Assembly: GCF_035189165.1 (NCBI RefSeq)
Contig: NZ_CP045246.1
Span: 62,001 to 126,000 of the forward strand
Source of the DNA: Arthrobacter sp. JZ12
GTDB lineage: Bacteria; Actinomycetota; Actinomycetes; Actinomycetales; Micrococcaceae
DNA: 64,000 nt
Reading direction: 5' to 3'
How positions within the stretch are numbered: position 1 is the stretch's first letter; each line of letters starts with the position of its first letter. Made by a program: the position numbers and the translations under genes. The notes beneath the pieces were generated by a model. That model did no database searches. It was given only the letters and a program-made list of their open reading frames with translations, and was not told the origin of the DNA. Below, one piece after another: positions 27,672 through 36,604 of the stretch.

Positions 27672-29753
27672 ATGAAATTCAAGAACTTTTTCAAGGGACC
27701 CATTTTCTGGATCTTGCTGGCCGTGGCCGCACTGCTGGTGATCCTTCCCTCCGTCTTCAACAGCAGCGGTGCCCGTGTGGACACCAACGTGGGTCTTGAC
27801 CTCCTCGCCGACAACCAGGTGGAGCAGGCCAAGATCTACGACGGCGAGCAGCGCGTGGACCTCACCCTGCGCGAGGACTATGAGGACCTCGGCCGCAGCG
27901 TTTCCTTCTTCTTCAGCGCCGCGCGCGCGGAAGACGTGGTCGACGCCGTCAATACGTCCAACGTAGAGGGCTTCACCGACCAGCCAATCGAGAACAACTG
28001 GTTCACCAGCATCCTCGGGCTCATCCTCCCGATCCTGATCCTAGGCGCCATCTTCTGGTTCCTGCTCAGTCGCATGCAGGGCGGCGGGTCAAAGGTCATG
28101 CAGTTCGGCAAGTCACGCGCCAAGCTCATCAACAAGGACATGCCCCAAGTGACCTTCAACGACGTCGCCGGAGCCGACGAAGCCGTTGAGGAACTGCACG
28201 AGATCAAGGAATTCCTGCAGGAACCCTCCAAGTTCCAGGCTCTCGGCGCCAAGATTCCCAAGGGTGTACTGCTGTACGGCCCTCCCGGAACCGGAAAGAC
28301 CCTGCTCGCACGTGCGGTCGCCGGTGAGGCAGGGGTTCCGTTCTACTCAATTTCCGGCTCGGACTTCGTCGAGATGTTCGTCGGCGTGGGCGCATCCCGC
28401 GTCCGCGACCTCTTCGAGCAGGCCAAGTCCAATGCACCCGCGATCATCTTCGTGGACGAGATCGACGCCGTCGGGCGCCACCGTGGTGCCGGCGTCGGCG
28501 GCGGCAATGACGAGCGGGAGCAGACGCTCAACCAGTTGCTCGTCGAAATGGACGGTTTCGACGCAACCACCAACGTCATCCTGATCGCGGCAACCAACCG
28601 TCCGGATGTGCTCGATCCCGCGCTGCTGCGCCCCGGCCGCTTCGACCGCCAGATCGGCGTGGAAGCTCCGGACATGGGCGGCCGGCACCGCATCCTGCAG
28701 GTGCACGCCAAGGGCAAGCCCATGGCCCACGGTGTAGACCTGCAGTCAGTGGCGAAGAAGACCCCGGGTTTCACCGGTGCTGATCTCGCCAACGTGCTGA
28801 ACGAGGCGGCGCTGCTGACCGCGCGCTCCAACGCGCAGCTCATTGACGATCGTGCACTCGATGAGGCTATTGACCGGGTAATCGCCGGTCCCCAGAAGCG
28901 CAGCCGCGTCATGAAGGAGCTGGAGCGCAAGATCACCGCCTACCACGAGGGCGGCCACGCCCTGGTGGCGGCAGCCCTGCGCAACACCGATCCCGTCACC
29001 AAGGTCACAATTCTCCCAAGGGGACGCGCGCTCGGCTACACGATGGTGCTGCCGGCAGACGACAAGTACTCCGTCACGCGCAACGAACTACTTGATCAGC
29101 TTGCCTACGCCATGGGCGGCCGTGTCGCGGAAGAAATCGTCTTCCACGATCCCTCCACGGGCGCGTCCAACGACATTGAGAAGGCCACGTCCACGGCGCG
29201 GAAAATGGTCACCCAGTACGGCATGAGCGAGCGTATCGGTGCCGTGAAGCTCGGCCAGGGTGGCGGCGAGCCTTTCCTTGGACGCGATATGAGCCACGAA
29301 CGCAACTACTCCGATCACATCGCCTACATTGTCGACGAAGAGGTTCGCCGCCTCATCGACAACGCGCATGACGAGGCGTACGCGATCCTCACCGAGAACC
29401 GCGATGTCCTCGACCGGCTGGCGCTGGAACTGCTTGAGCGCGAAACCCTGAACCAGGCGGAGATCGAAGAGGTATTCGCTGACATCCGCAAGCGCGATGC
29501 CCGCAGCATCTGGCTCTCCAAGGACAGCCGTCCGGTTCATTCGCTTCCGCCGGTTGTCACTCCGAAGGAGCGCGCCGAGGCCGAAGCATCCGGCGAGCCG
29601 GATCCGGACAGCGTTGCACCGCAGGACCAGATCGCAGACGCAAACCTGCCTGCCGACTTCGACGTGAAGGGCGACGCTCTTCCCGAGCCGGAGACCGAGT
29701 CCGACAACAAGGGCGGAACTACTGGAATGACCGGAGCAAACGGCAGTACCTGA
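27672..29753 (+). CDS. ftsH: ATP-dependent zinc metalloprotease FtsH
   Basis: This 693-residue membrane AAA+ protease degrades misfolded and regulatory membrane and cytosolic proteins. Two transmembrane helices (residues 10-28 and about 112-133) flank a small periplasmic domain. Walker A GPPGTGKT is at 203-210, then Walker [12 protein letters not shown], the second region of homology [18 protein letters not shown] and the zinc motif HEGGH at 425-429. A Glu/Pro-rich tail of about 70 residues follows the protease domain, as is common in Actinobacteria. The 163-base leader has an unusual ribosome-site layout (see the regulatory feature). Confidence 0.97.
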   Translation: MKFKNFFKGPIFWILLAVAALLVILPSVFNSSGARVDTNVGLDLLADNQVEQAKIYDGEQRVDLTLREDYEDLGRSVSFFFSAARAEDVVDAVNTSNVEGFTDQPIENNWFTSILGLILPILILGAIFWFLLSRMQGGGSKVMQFGKSRAKLINKDMPQVTFNDVAGADEAVEELHEIKEFLQEPSKFQALGAKIPKGVLLYGPPGTGKTLLARAVAGEAGVPFYSISGSDFVEMFVGVGASRVRDLFEQAKSNAPAIIFVDEIDAVGRHRGAGVGGGNDEREQTLNQLLVEMDGFDATTNVILIAATNRPDVLDPALLRPGRFDRQIGVEAPDMGGRHRILQVHAKGKPMAHGVDLQSVAKKTPGFTGADLANVLNEAALLTARSNAQLIDDRALDEAIDRVIAGPQKRSRVMKELERKITAYHEGGHALVAAALRNTDPVTKVTILPRGRALGYTMVLPADDKYSVTRNELLDQLAYAMGGRVAEEIVFHDPSTGASNDIEKATSTARKMVTQYGMSERIGAVKLGQGGGEPFLGRDMSHERNYSDHIAYIVDEEVRRLIDNAHDEAYAILTENRDVLDRLALELLERETLNQAEIEEVFADIRKRDARSIWLSKDSRPVHSLPPVVTPKERAEAEASGEPDPDSVAPQDQIADANLPADFDVKGDALPEPETESDNKGGTTGMTGANGST

Positions 29754-29815
29754 GCAGGCCGGGGTCCGGAACGCAGGTGGGGGACGGCCGGCCAGGCCGG
29801 GATAGGATTCTTGGC

Positions 29816-30433
29816 GTGACCGATTTTGATGATGAGATGATCGACGCTGCGCTTGCAGCGAGCGGCTCACCGGTGGATCAGCCCAGAATCGAACGGGCCG
29901 TCCGGGAGATCCTCGCCGCAATCGGCGAGGACCCGGACCGCAACGGTCTCCAGGAGACACCCAAGCGGGTGGCCCGGGCCTACGCGGAGTTCTTCGCCGG
30001 CCTGCACCAGGATCCGGGAGACATTCTCTCTACCACCTTCGATCTCGACCACGAAGAACTGGTCCTCGTAAAGGACATTCCGTTCTACTCCACGTGCGAG
30101 CACCATCTGGTGCCGTTCCATGGCACCGCCCACATCGGGTACATCCCTTCTGAAGAGGGAAAGATCACCGGATTGAGCAAACTGGCGAGGCTGGTCGAAG
30201 TGTACGCGCGCCGGCCCCAGGTCCAGGAGCGGCTCACAACCCAGATCGTCGACGCGCTCATGGATCACCTGCAGCCGAAGGGTGCGATTGTGGTCATTGA
30301 GTGTGAGCACATGTGCATGTCCATGCGCGGCATCCGCAAGCCCGGAGCCAAGACGGTCACTTCGGCCGTACGCGGCCAGGTGCGCGATGCCGCAACGCGC
30401 GCAGAAGCGATGAGCCTGATACTCGGAAGATAG
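29816..30433 (+). CDS. folE: GTP cyclohydrolase I
   Basis: This enzyme of 205 residues converts GTP to dihydroneopterin triphosphate, the first step of folate synthesis. The zinc ligands Cys94 and His97 are in [11 protein letters not shown], with the third Cys in [11 protein letters not shown]. The [14 protein letters not shown] motif is typical of type IA enzymes. The GTG at 29816 with an upstream AGGA-type site was chosen; an upstream in-frame start at 29777 would add residues of no conserved sequence. It heads the folE-folP-folB-folK run. Confidence 0.96.
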   Translation: MTDFDDEMIDAALAASGSPVDQPRIERAVREILAAIGEDPDRNGLQETPKRVARAYAEFFAGLHQDPGDILSTTFDLDHEELVLVKDIPFYSTCEHHLVPFHGTAHIGYIPSEEGKITGLSKLARLVEVYARRPQVQERLTTQIVDALMDHLQPKGAIVVIECEHMCMSMRGIRKPGAKTVTSAVRGQVRDAATRAEAMSLILGR

Positions 30434-30445
30434 GACAAGCAGTTA

Positions 30446-31351
30446 ATGGATTCACTAGCGGCAGCTCCAGGAACCGGTCCGGCAACCTCACCCATTCCCG
30501 TCCTGCGCCCGGCCCGTGCGCGGAAGTCCTTCGCGGACCTGCCCAAGAACCGCACGCTGGTGATGGGCATCCTGAACGTCACGCCGGACTCGTTCAGCGA
30601 CGGCGGCAGGTTCGCCACAGCTGATGACGCCATCGCTGAAGGCCTCCGCATGCACTATGCCGGGGCCGACATAATCGACGTGGGCGGCGAGTCCACCCGT
30701 CCGCACGCGGATGTGATCTCCGAGGAGGAGGAACAGCGGCGCATCCTGCCCGTTGTTGAGGGCCTGGTCAAAGCCGGGGCGCTGGTGAGCGTTGACACGA
30801 TGCACGCCACCACCGCGGCGAAGGCTATAGAGGCCGGGGCGGCGATCATCAATGATGTTTCCGGGCTGGATTTCGACCCTGCCATGCCGGACCTCGTTGC
30901 CCAGCACAAAGTCCACTACATCCTCATGCATCAGCGCGGCAATCCGCAGACCATGGACTCGCTGGCTGAGTATGGCGACGTGGTGGAGGAAGTCCTCGCT
31001 GAACTCACCGGTGTCCGGGACAAGTTCCTTGCCTCCGGTGTAGCCCCCGAGCAGATCATCATCGACCCCGGGATCGGTTTCGCCAAGAAGGAAGAGCACA
31101 ACTGGGAGCTTCTTCGGTCACTTGGGCGCTTCGCGGACCTGGGACACCGGGTGCTCGTCGGCGCCTCCCGCAAGAGGTTCCTCGGAACCCTTTTGACCAC
31201 TGCGGGTAAGGCTGCGCCGCCGCAGGAGCGTGCCGATGCAAGCCTCGCGGTATCCACCCTTGCCGCAGCCCACGGCGCGTGGTGCGTCCGCGTGCACGAC
31301 GTCGGCCCCAACCTGGACGCGGTCAAGGTTGCCGCTGCGTGGGCCGGGTAG
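30446..31351 (+). CDS. folP: dihydropteroate synthase
   Basis: This 301-residue TIM-barrel enzyme joins dihydropterin pyrophosphate and p-aminobenzoate and is the sulfonamide target. The pterin-binding loop NVTPDSFSDGG, the DVGGESTRP segment, INDVSGLDFD and the phosphate-binding IIDPGIGFAKKEEHN are all visible. An N-terminal extension of about 35 Pro/Ala-rich residues precedes the first strand. It starts 13 bases after folE and is followed directly by folB. Confidence 0.96.
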   Translation: MDSLAAAPGTGPATSPIPVLRPARARKSFADLPKNRTLVMGILNVTPDSFSDGGRFATADDAIAEGLRMHYAGADIIDVGGESTRPHADVISEEEEQRRILPVVEGLVKAGALVSVDTMHATTAAKAIEAGAAIINDVSGLDFDPAMPDLVAQHKVHYILMHQRGNPQTMDSLAEYGDVVEEVLAELTGVRDKFLASGVAPEQIIIDPGIGFAKKEEHNWELLRSLGRFADLGHRVLVGASRKRFLGTLLTTAGKAAPPQERADASLAVSTLAAAHGAWCVRVHDVGPNLDAVKVAAAWAG

Positions 31352-31358
31352 CGGCCCG

Positions 31359-31742
31359 ATGACCAACAGTCTCACTCCGCCGCGTGACAGGATCTCGCTG
31401 AGCGGGATAACCGCCGTCGGGCATCACGGTGTCTTTGAGCACGAGCGAAGGGACGGCCAGCCTTTCGTGGTGGATGTGGTGCTTCACCTCGACCTGCGGC
31501 CGGCCGGCACCACCGATGACCTCACCCGGACCGCAGACTACGGAGAGCTCGCCGAGCAGGTACGGGACCTCATTGCCGGGGAGCCGCTGAGCCTCATCGA
31601 AGCGCTGGCTGAACGCATCGCCGGCCAGGTGCTCTCCGCTTTCCCGGTGGACGCTGTTGAGGTAACCGTGCACAAACCGCAGGCACCTATTGAAGTTCCC
31701 TTCGGCGACGTCGCCGTCTCGATCTTCCGGGAACGTGCGTGA
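31359..31742 (+). CDS. folB: dihydroneopterin aldolase
   Basis: This 127-residue enzyme cleaves dihydroneopterin to hydroxymethyl-dihydropterin and glycolaldehyde. The family pattern is GITAVGHHGVFEHERRDGQPF, then LTRTADYGELA and SLIEALAERIA, with a Lys in TVHKPQAPI near the end. The length is normal. It starts 8 bases after folP and its stop overlaps the folK GTG by 4 bases, so folP, folB and folK are tightly coupled. Confidence 0.95.
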   Translation: MTNSLTPPRDRISLSGITAVGHHGVFEHERRDGQPFVVDVVLHLDLRPAGTTDDLTRTADYGELAEQVRDLIAGEPLSLIEALAERIAGQVLSAFPVDAVEVTVHKPQAPIEVPFGDVAVSIFRERA

Positions 31743-32233
31743 CCGGCACCGTGCGCTGCATCCTCGCCCTTGGCAGCAACCTGGGCGAAAGCCGCGACAC
31801 GCTGTCCCTCGCGGTCGCTGACCTCGTTAACTCCCCCCGGGTGCGCCTGCGGGGAATCTCGCCCATCGCCCGCACCAAGCCCGTCGGCGGCCCGGAACAA
31901 CCCGACTACCTGAACATGGTCATTGAGATCGAGACGGACCTCGGCCCGTACGAGTTGCTTGAGCACTGCCAGGCGGTCGAGAACAAGCATCAGCGGGTGC
32001 GCACCGTCCGGTGGGGACCGCGGACCCTCGACGTGGACATCATCACCTACGGGGACCTGGTTTCCGATGACGAGAAGCTCACGCTCCCGCATCCACGAGC
32101 GGCCGAGCGCGCCTTCGTACTCCAGCCCTGGGCCTGGATGGATGCATCCGCAACGCTCTCTGGCCGGCCGGTGGTGGAATTGGCCGCAGAGGCAGAGGAC
32201 CTGTCCGGGCTCGCACCGTTCGAGGGGGTCTAG
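31739..32233 (+). CDS. folK: hydroxymethyl-dihydropterin pyrophosphokinase
   Basis: This 164-residue HPPK transfers pyrophosphate from ATP to 6-hydroxymethyl-dihydropterin. The N-terminal LALGSNLGESRDTL, the VGGPEQPDYLNMVIEIETDL segment and the Mg-binding RTLDVDIITYGD motif are present, followed by LPHPRAAERAFVLQPW. It overlaps folB by 4 bases (GTGA) and completes the folate cluster; folC and folA are not in this window. Confidence 0.95.
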   Translation: MTGTVRCILALGSNLGESRDTLSLAVADLVNSPRVRLRGISPIARTKPVGGPEQPDYLNMVIEIETDLGPYELLEHCQAVENKHQRVRTVRWGPRTLDVDIITYGDLVSDDEKLTLPHPRAAERAFVLQPWAWMDASATLSGRPVVELAAEAEDLSGLAPFEGV

Positions 32234-32238
32234 CGCCC

Positions 32239-32730
32239 GTGGGTTCAATCAGGCTCGGCTGGCTGGCCCTGATCGCTGTACTTTTTGGTGCGGCGGGCTG
32301 GCTGCTGAATTGGTGGGCCACCCGCAACGGCTACCCGACGCCGTCGCTCCCGCTCAGTTCACTGCTCACCATGGCGGTGGTCATCGCCGTCACGCTCGTC
32401 TTCGGGCTGCGGGTGCGACGCTGGCGGTCCGAAAAGCGCACGAAGGCGCTGGACCCGATTCTTGCGGCGCGCACAGTTGTACTCGCTCAAGCCACCGCCT
32501 ATGCAGGCGCGCTGACCACCGGTTGGCATGTCGGCATCCTCGCCGACCAGCTCACCCTCGTCGGTGTGCGCAGCAATCTGGGGCCGGTCTGGGGATCCCT
32601 GGCCCTGATCGTGGGTGGCATAGTCATGGTTGTGACGGGACTGATCGTGGAAAGCTTCTGCAAGCTGCCGCCGGATGACGACGCCGGAGCGGGCCAGTCC
32701 CGTGAAAGCGGTGAGGGTGAGTATGCGTAG
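32239..32730 (+). CDS. DUF3180 membrane protein
   Basis: This 163-residue protein has four predicted transmembrane helices and short loops. DUF3180 genes follow folK in many actinobacteria, which is the main reason for this call. A GTG starts 6 bases after the folK stop. It carries no catalytic motif. The last 8 bases overlap the next gene. Function unknown. Confidence 0.85.
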   Translation: MGSIRLGWLALIAVLFGAAGWLLNWWATRNGYPTPSLPLSSLLTMAVVIAVTLVFGLRVRRWRSEKRTKALDPILAARTVVLAQATAYAGALTTGWHVGILADQLTLVGVRSNLGPVWGSLALIVGGIVMVVTGLIVESFCKLPPDDDAGAGQSRESGEGEYA

Positions 32731-33235
32731 GGAACCGATCGACCCCGTGGGAATCGAATGGACCCGCGTCTCGCCGAAGTACCTGAAAGTCCGGCTGGCC
32801 GGATGGGCGATCGGGAGCCTGGTCTTCCTGATCGTATCCTCGGTCCCGCTCGTCCTGCTGCTGACGGGTGTGCTGCCGCGGTTTCCGGTCGTGCTCGCCT
32901 GGCTGCTGCCCGCCGTCGTCGTCCTGTTTGCGGGGTGGCGGGGCATACTGCTTCCGCGGCAGGTGCGTTCGATCGGTTATGCGGAACGCAATGAGGACCT
33001 GCTGATCCGGCGGGGGATCTTCTTCCAGCGCACCATGGTGGTTCCCTACGGGCGGATGCAGTATGTCGACGTGGCAGTGGGGCCGATCGAGCGTGCCCTC
33101 GGTCTGTGCACACTGAAGCTGCACACTGCGTCGCCGGGCACCAACGCTGAAATCCCCGGGCTTCCCTCCAGTGAGGGAGCACGCCTGCGTGAGCAGCTCT
33201 CGGCCCGCGGTGAGGCGAAGCTGGCCGGACTGTGA
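32723..33235 (+). CDS. bacterial PH-domain membrane protein (YdbS-like)
   Basis: This 170-residue protein has two N-terminal transmembrane helices followed by a bPH2 domain (IGYAERNEDLLIRRGIFFQRTMVVPYGRMQYVDV, the usual signature region). Such proteins are paired with larger multi-PH partners of the YdbT type, and here the partner is the next gene. The pairing overlaps by 4 bases (GTGA). The role of the family at the membrane is not settled. Confidence 0.88.
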   Translation: MRREPIDPVGIEWTRVSPKYLKVRLAGWAIGSLVFLIVSSVPLVLLLTGVLPRFPVVLAWLLPAVVVLFAGWRGILLPRQVRSIGYAERNEDLLIRRGIFFQRTMVVPYGRMQYVDVAVGPIERALGLCTLKLHTASPGTNAEIPGLPSSEGARLREQLSARGEAKLAGL

Positions 33236-34770
33236 GCGGTACCGAACCCGATCCGGCAATGCTGTCCGGATCTGCGGACGAGTGGAAACGTGTCCACATC
33301 ATCTCGCCCCTGGTACGCGGCTGGATCGCGTTGCTGGCGGTCATTTTTTTCGGCGGCCGGGACTGGTTCGAGAGCTTCCTGATCGGCGGTGGCGAACGGT
33401 TCCGGGAAGGGCCGGTAGGCAACCTGCCGCTGGCGATCGCGATAGTGGTCGGGGTCGTGGTGGTAGTAGCCGGGGTCTTCTTCCTGTCCTGGTGGTTCAC
33501 CCGCTTCCAGGTGACGGAGGAGCACGTACGCGTCAATTCCGGCGTCCTCTTCCGGCAGCACAGGCAGGCGCGCCTCGACCGGGTCCAGGCAATCGACGTG
33601 GTGCAGCCGTTCCTGGCGCGGGTCTTCGGTCTCGCCGAGCTGAAGTTCGACGTCGCCGACGCCGGCGAATCAGCCGTGCGCCTCGCTTTCCTCAAGCTTG
33701 ACGACGCGCAAAAGCTGCGCGCGACCATCCTCGCCCGGGCCGCCGGCGTATCCCTGGGTCCCGGTCGGGAGCAGGAGATACCCGAAGCCCCCGAGCGGGA
33801 GGTCCTTGCCCTCACGCCGGCACGGGTGATCGGAGCCGCCGTTCTGTCAGGCAACTCAATCGGCGCGGTCCTGGCCCTCATCGGCATTGGCGTGTTCGCC
33901 GTCGTGCTGGAAACCGGCGCCCTGTTCGCCGCGTTTGTCCCCATTCTCATCGCTGTGGCCGGCGGGTACTGGAGCACGTTGAGCACGGGCTTCAACTTCC
34001 GGGCGGCGATTTCGCCGGACGGGATCCGGATCCGGTACGGCCTCCTCGACACCCGCACACAGACGGTGCCTCCCGGCCGTGTACAGGCGGTGGGCGTGAT
34101 CCAGAGCCCCCTGTGGCGGTTGAAGGGCTGGTACAAGGTGACGGTCAATGTTGCCGGGTACGGCGCCTCTCCCAGCGGCGAAGCGCAGGCGCGCGCAACC
34201 CTCCTTCCAGTGGGAACGCTGGAGGAGGTACTCCAGGTCATTGCGCTTGTACTGCCCGATCCGGGGACGGACCGGCCGGTGGAGGTGTTCACGGCCGGCC
34301 TGGCAGGACGGGATTCCGACGCCGGCTTCATCACCACGCCCCGAAGGGCGCGGATAATCGCCCCTTTCGCATGGCGGCGGAATGGATTCGCCGTGACGCG
34401 AACGGCGCTGCTGGCCCGGACCGGCGCCTGGTGGCGCGAACTCTCGGTTGTTCCGCATGAGCGCACCCAGTCCCTGGCGCTGCATCAGGGCCCCCTCGCC
34501 CGAAGGTTCCGCGTGGCCGACCTCATTCTCCACACCACCCCGGGGCCTGTCTCTCCCCGGGTGCACCAGATAGCGGAGGACGAGGCATGGCGGCTCTTCG
34601 ATGAGCAGTCCATACGGGCGGCTGAAGCCCGGCGGCGGAGCGGTCCGGAGCAGTGGATGCGACCGGTGCCCGCCGATGATCGTGACGAACAGACGGGCGG
34701 TCCGCTAGATACGGCCGTCATGCCGGACCCGCCCTCCTACACGGAAGGACAGGCACGCCATGAGCTTTGA
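33232..34770 (+). CDS. large bacterial PH-domain membrane protein (YdbT-like)
   Basis: This 512-residue protein has several transmembrane helices arranged in pairs, each followed by a bPH2 domain: near residue 100 (HVRVNSGVLFRQHRQARLDRVQAIDVVQPFL), near 270 (IRIRYGLLDTRTQTVPPGRVQAVG) and near 390 (GFAVTRTALLARTGAW). It would form the membrane partner of the preceding YdbS-like protein. The C-terminal 60 residues are polar. Its stop lies inside the next gene start region (11-base overlap). Confidence 0.87.
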   Translation: MSGTEPDPAMLSGSADEWKRVHIISPLVRGWIALLAVIFFGGRDWFESFLIGGGERFREGPVGNLPLAIAIVVGVVVVVAGVFFLSWWFTRFQVTEEHVRVNSGVLFRQHRQARLDRVQAIDVVQPFLARVFGLAELKFDVADAGESAVRLAFLKLDDAQKLRATILARAAGVSLGPGREQEIPEAPEREVLALTPARVIGAAVLSGNSIGAVLALIGIGVFAVVLETGALFAAFVPILIAVAGGYWSTLSTGFNFRAAISPDGIRIRYGLLDTRTQTVPPGRVQAVGVIQSPLWRLKGWYKVTVNVAGYGASPSGEAQARATLLPVGTLEEVLQVIALVLPDPGTDRPVEVFTAGLAGRDSDAGFITTPRRARIIAPFAWRRNGFAVTRTALLARTGAWWRELSVVPHERTQSLALHQGPLARRFRVADLILHTTPGPVSPRVHQIAEDEAWRLFDEQSIRAAEARRRSGPEQWMRPVPADDRDEQTGGPLDTAVMPDPPSYTEGQARHEL

Positions 34771-35686
34771 ACAGGCGCCCCGCCCCGGCGGCACCCGCCG
34801 CAAGCCCGGAAGGCTCGGGGTAGGCGTAATCGGCGCCGGCAGGGTGGGGGCAGTCCTTGGTGCAGCCCTGCGCGCGGCTGAACACGCCGTCGTCGGCGTT
34901 TCCGCTGTTTCCGAAGCCAGCCGCGAGCGTGCCGAGAACCTGCTGCCGGGTGTGCCGGTGCTGGAGATCCCACAGATCGTCGAGCGCTCGGAGCTGGTGC
35001 TGATTGCCGTGCCCGACGACGCCCTGCCGGACCTGGTCGCCGGACTCGCCGCCGTCGGCGCGTGGCAGCCGGGGCAACTGGTGGCTCACACCTCCGGTCG
35101 GTTCGGTACCGCGGTACTCGACCCTGCCCGGAAGCAGGGTGCGATTCCGTTGGCATTGCATCCGGCCATGACCTTCACCGGACTGAGCCTGGACCTCACC
35201 CGACTGCCCGACTGCACATTTGGAGTGACGGCGCCGGCGGCCGTGCTGCCCGTTGCCCAGGCACTGGTCGTCGAGATGGGCGCCGAACCCGTGGTCATCG
35301 ACGAGCAGGACCGCGTGATTTATCACGCGGCGCTGGCTCACGCCTCGAATCATCTGGTTACCCTCGCTGCCCAGTCCACGCAGTTGCTCTCGGGGATCGG
35401 CGTCGAGCGTCCCGACCGGCTGCTCGGACCGCTGATGCGGGCTTCGCTTGAAAATGCCCTCGCCGGTGGCGAGGGAGCACTGACCGGCCCGGTAGCGCGC
35501 GGGGACGCCGGAACGGTGGCTTCGCACTCCGTTGCGCTCTCGTCGGCGCCGGAAGACGTCCGTGAGGCTTACATCCGGCTCGCGGCGGTCACCGCCCGGC
35601 GCGCCGTTCAGCGTGGCCTGCTAAGCCCGTCGCAGGGCCAGGCCATCATTGAGGCACTTGCCGTGCCCGGGGAGGAGAACGAGTGA
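34760..35686 (+). CDS. Rossmann-fold DUF2520 protein, possible ketopantoate reductase (PanG-like)
   Basis: This 308-residue protein has an N-terminal dinucleotide fold with [19 protein letters not shown] (GxGxxG) and a C-terminal helical domain with the DUF2520-type [10 protein letters not shown] motif and an [20 protein letters not shown] helix. It overlaps panC by 4 bases (GTGA). That context, and the resemblance to the PanG type of alternative ketopantoate reductase, suggests it reduces ketopantoate to pantoate, but substrate and cofactor are inferred. In mycobacteria (Rv3603c) the same neighbour exists. Confidence 0.7.
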   Translation: MSFEQAPRPGGTRRKPGRLGVGVIGAGRVGAVLGAALRAAEHAVVGVSAVSEASRERAENLLPGVPVLEIPQIVERSELVLIAVPDDALPDLVAGLAAVGAWQPGQLVAHTSGRFGTAVLDPARKQGAIPLALHPAMTFTGLSLDLTRLPDCTFGVTAPAAVLPVAQALVVEMGAEPVVIDEQDRVIYHAALAHASNHLVTLAAQSTQLLSGIGVERPDRLLGPLMRASLENALAGGEGALTGPVARGDAGTVASHSVALSSAPEDVREAYIRLAAVTARRAVQRGLLSPSQGQAIIEALAVPGEENE

Positions 35687-36585
35687 GTCCGCGCGTCGTC
35701 ACAACCGCCACGGAGCTTCGTGCTGCGATCGTCAATCTGCTGGCAGCAGCCGGTCCGGGGGAAACAAGCCTTGGGCTGGTTCCCACAATGGGTGCGCTCC
35801 ATGCCGGCCACGCAGCGTTGGCCCGCACTGCCCGGGAAGAGAACGACGTCGTCGTTGCCACAATTTTTGTGAACCCGCTGCAGTTCGGCGACCCAAGCGA
35901 TCTTGATCGTTACCCGCGGACGCTGGATGACGACGTCGAACTGTTGGGCCGACACGGCGTCGACCTGGTCTTCGCGCCCTCGCGGGAGGAGATTTACCCC
36001 GCCGGTGACCCGCTGGTACGGCTTTCGGCAGGACGGCTCGGCGAGAAATACGAGGGTGAGTTCCGGCCCGGCCATTTCGACGGGATGCTTACCGTCGTAG
36101 CGAAACTCCTGCACCTTGGCTGGCCGGCGGCCGACGCGCGCTACCGGGCGTACTTCGGCCAGAAGGACGCACAGCAGCTCGCCCTGATCCGCAGGATGGT
36201 CCAAGACCTCAACTTCGCGGTCGACATACGTGCGGTGCCCACGGTGCGCTCGGCTGAGGGACTCGCGCTCTCCAGCCGGAACCGTTTCCTCAGCCCTGAA
36301 GAGGCCGAGGCGGCACTCGTCCTGTCCCGCTCCCTGCGGCTTCTTCAGGAGCGGGCGGAACGGCGTGAGCCGCTCGACGTTGACTCCGCCGTCGCGCTTG
36401 TCCGGAGCCAGCCGCTGGTGAACCTTGAGTACTTCGAGGTGGTCGATCCCGCCACGCTTGAGCCGCTCGCGTTCAATTGCCGTGAGACTCCCTTCACGGG
36501 CGAGGCGCTGGCTCTCGTCGCGGCGAGGGTGGGAAGCGTGCGGCTGATCGATAACCAGCCGCTCGAGGCCGGCCTGCATAACTGA
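35683..36585 (+). CDS. panC: pantoate-beta-alanine ligase
   Basis: This 300-residue enzyme condenses pantoate and beta-alanine with ATP to give pantothenate. The HIGH-like motif is in [18 protein letters not shown] and the KMSKS-like counterpart in [11 protein letters not shown]; the [19 protein letters not shown] segment and the [19 protein letters not shown] loop are conserved. It overlaps the DUF2520 gene start-to-stop. panD is not between panC and lysS here, unlike in M. tuberculosis, and panB is not in the window. Confidence 0.96.
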   Translation: MSPRVVTTATELRAAIVNLLAAAGPGETSLGLVPTMGALHAGHAALARTAREENDVVVATIFVNPLQFGDPSDLDRYPRTLDDDVELLGRHGVDLVFAPSREEIYPAGDPLVRLSAGRLGEKYEGEFRPGHFDGMLTVVAKLLHLGWPAADARYRAYFGQKDAQQLALIRRMVQDLNFAVDIRAVPTVRSAEGLALSSRNRFLSPEEAEAALVLSRSLRLLQERAERREPLDVDSAVALVRSQPLVNLEYFEVVDPATLEPLAFNCRETPFTGEALALVAARVGSVRLIDNQPLEAGLHN

Positions 36586-36604
36586 GCCGGTAACCTTAGA
36601 TACC

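Noticed and set aside
32499-34466. A very long open frame on the - strand (over 650 codons) through the PH-domain genes.
   Set aside because: High-GC antisense frame with Arg/Ser/Pro-rich sequence and no conserved motif; the + strand frames carry the family signatures.
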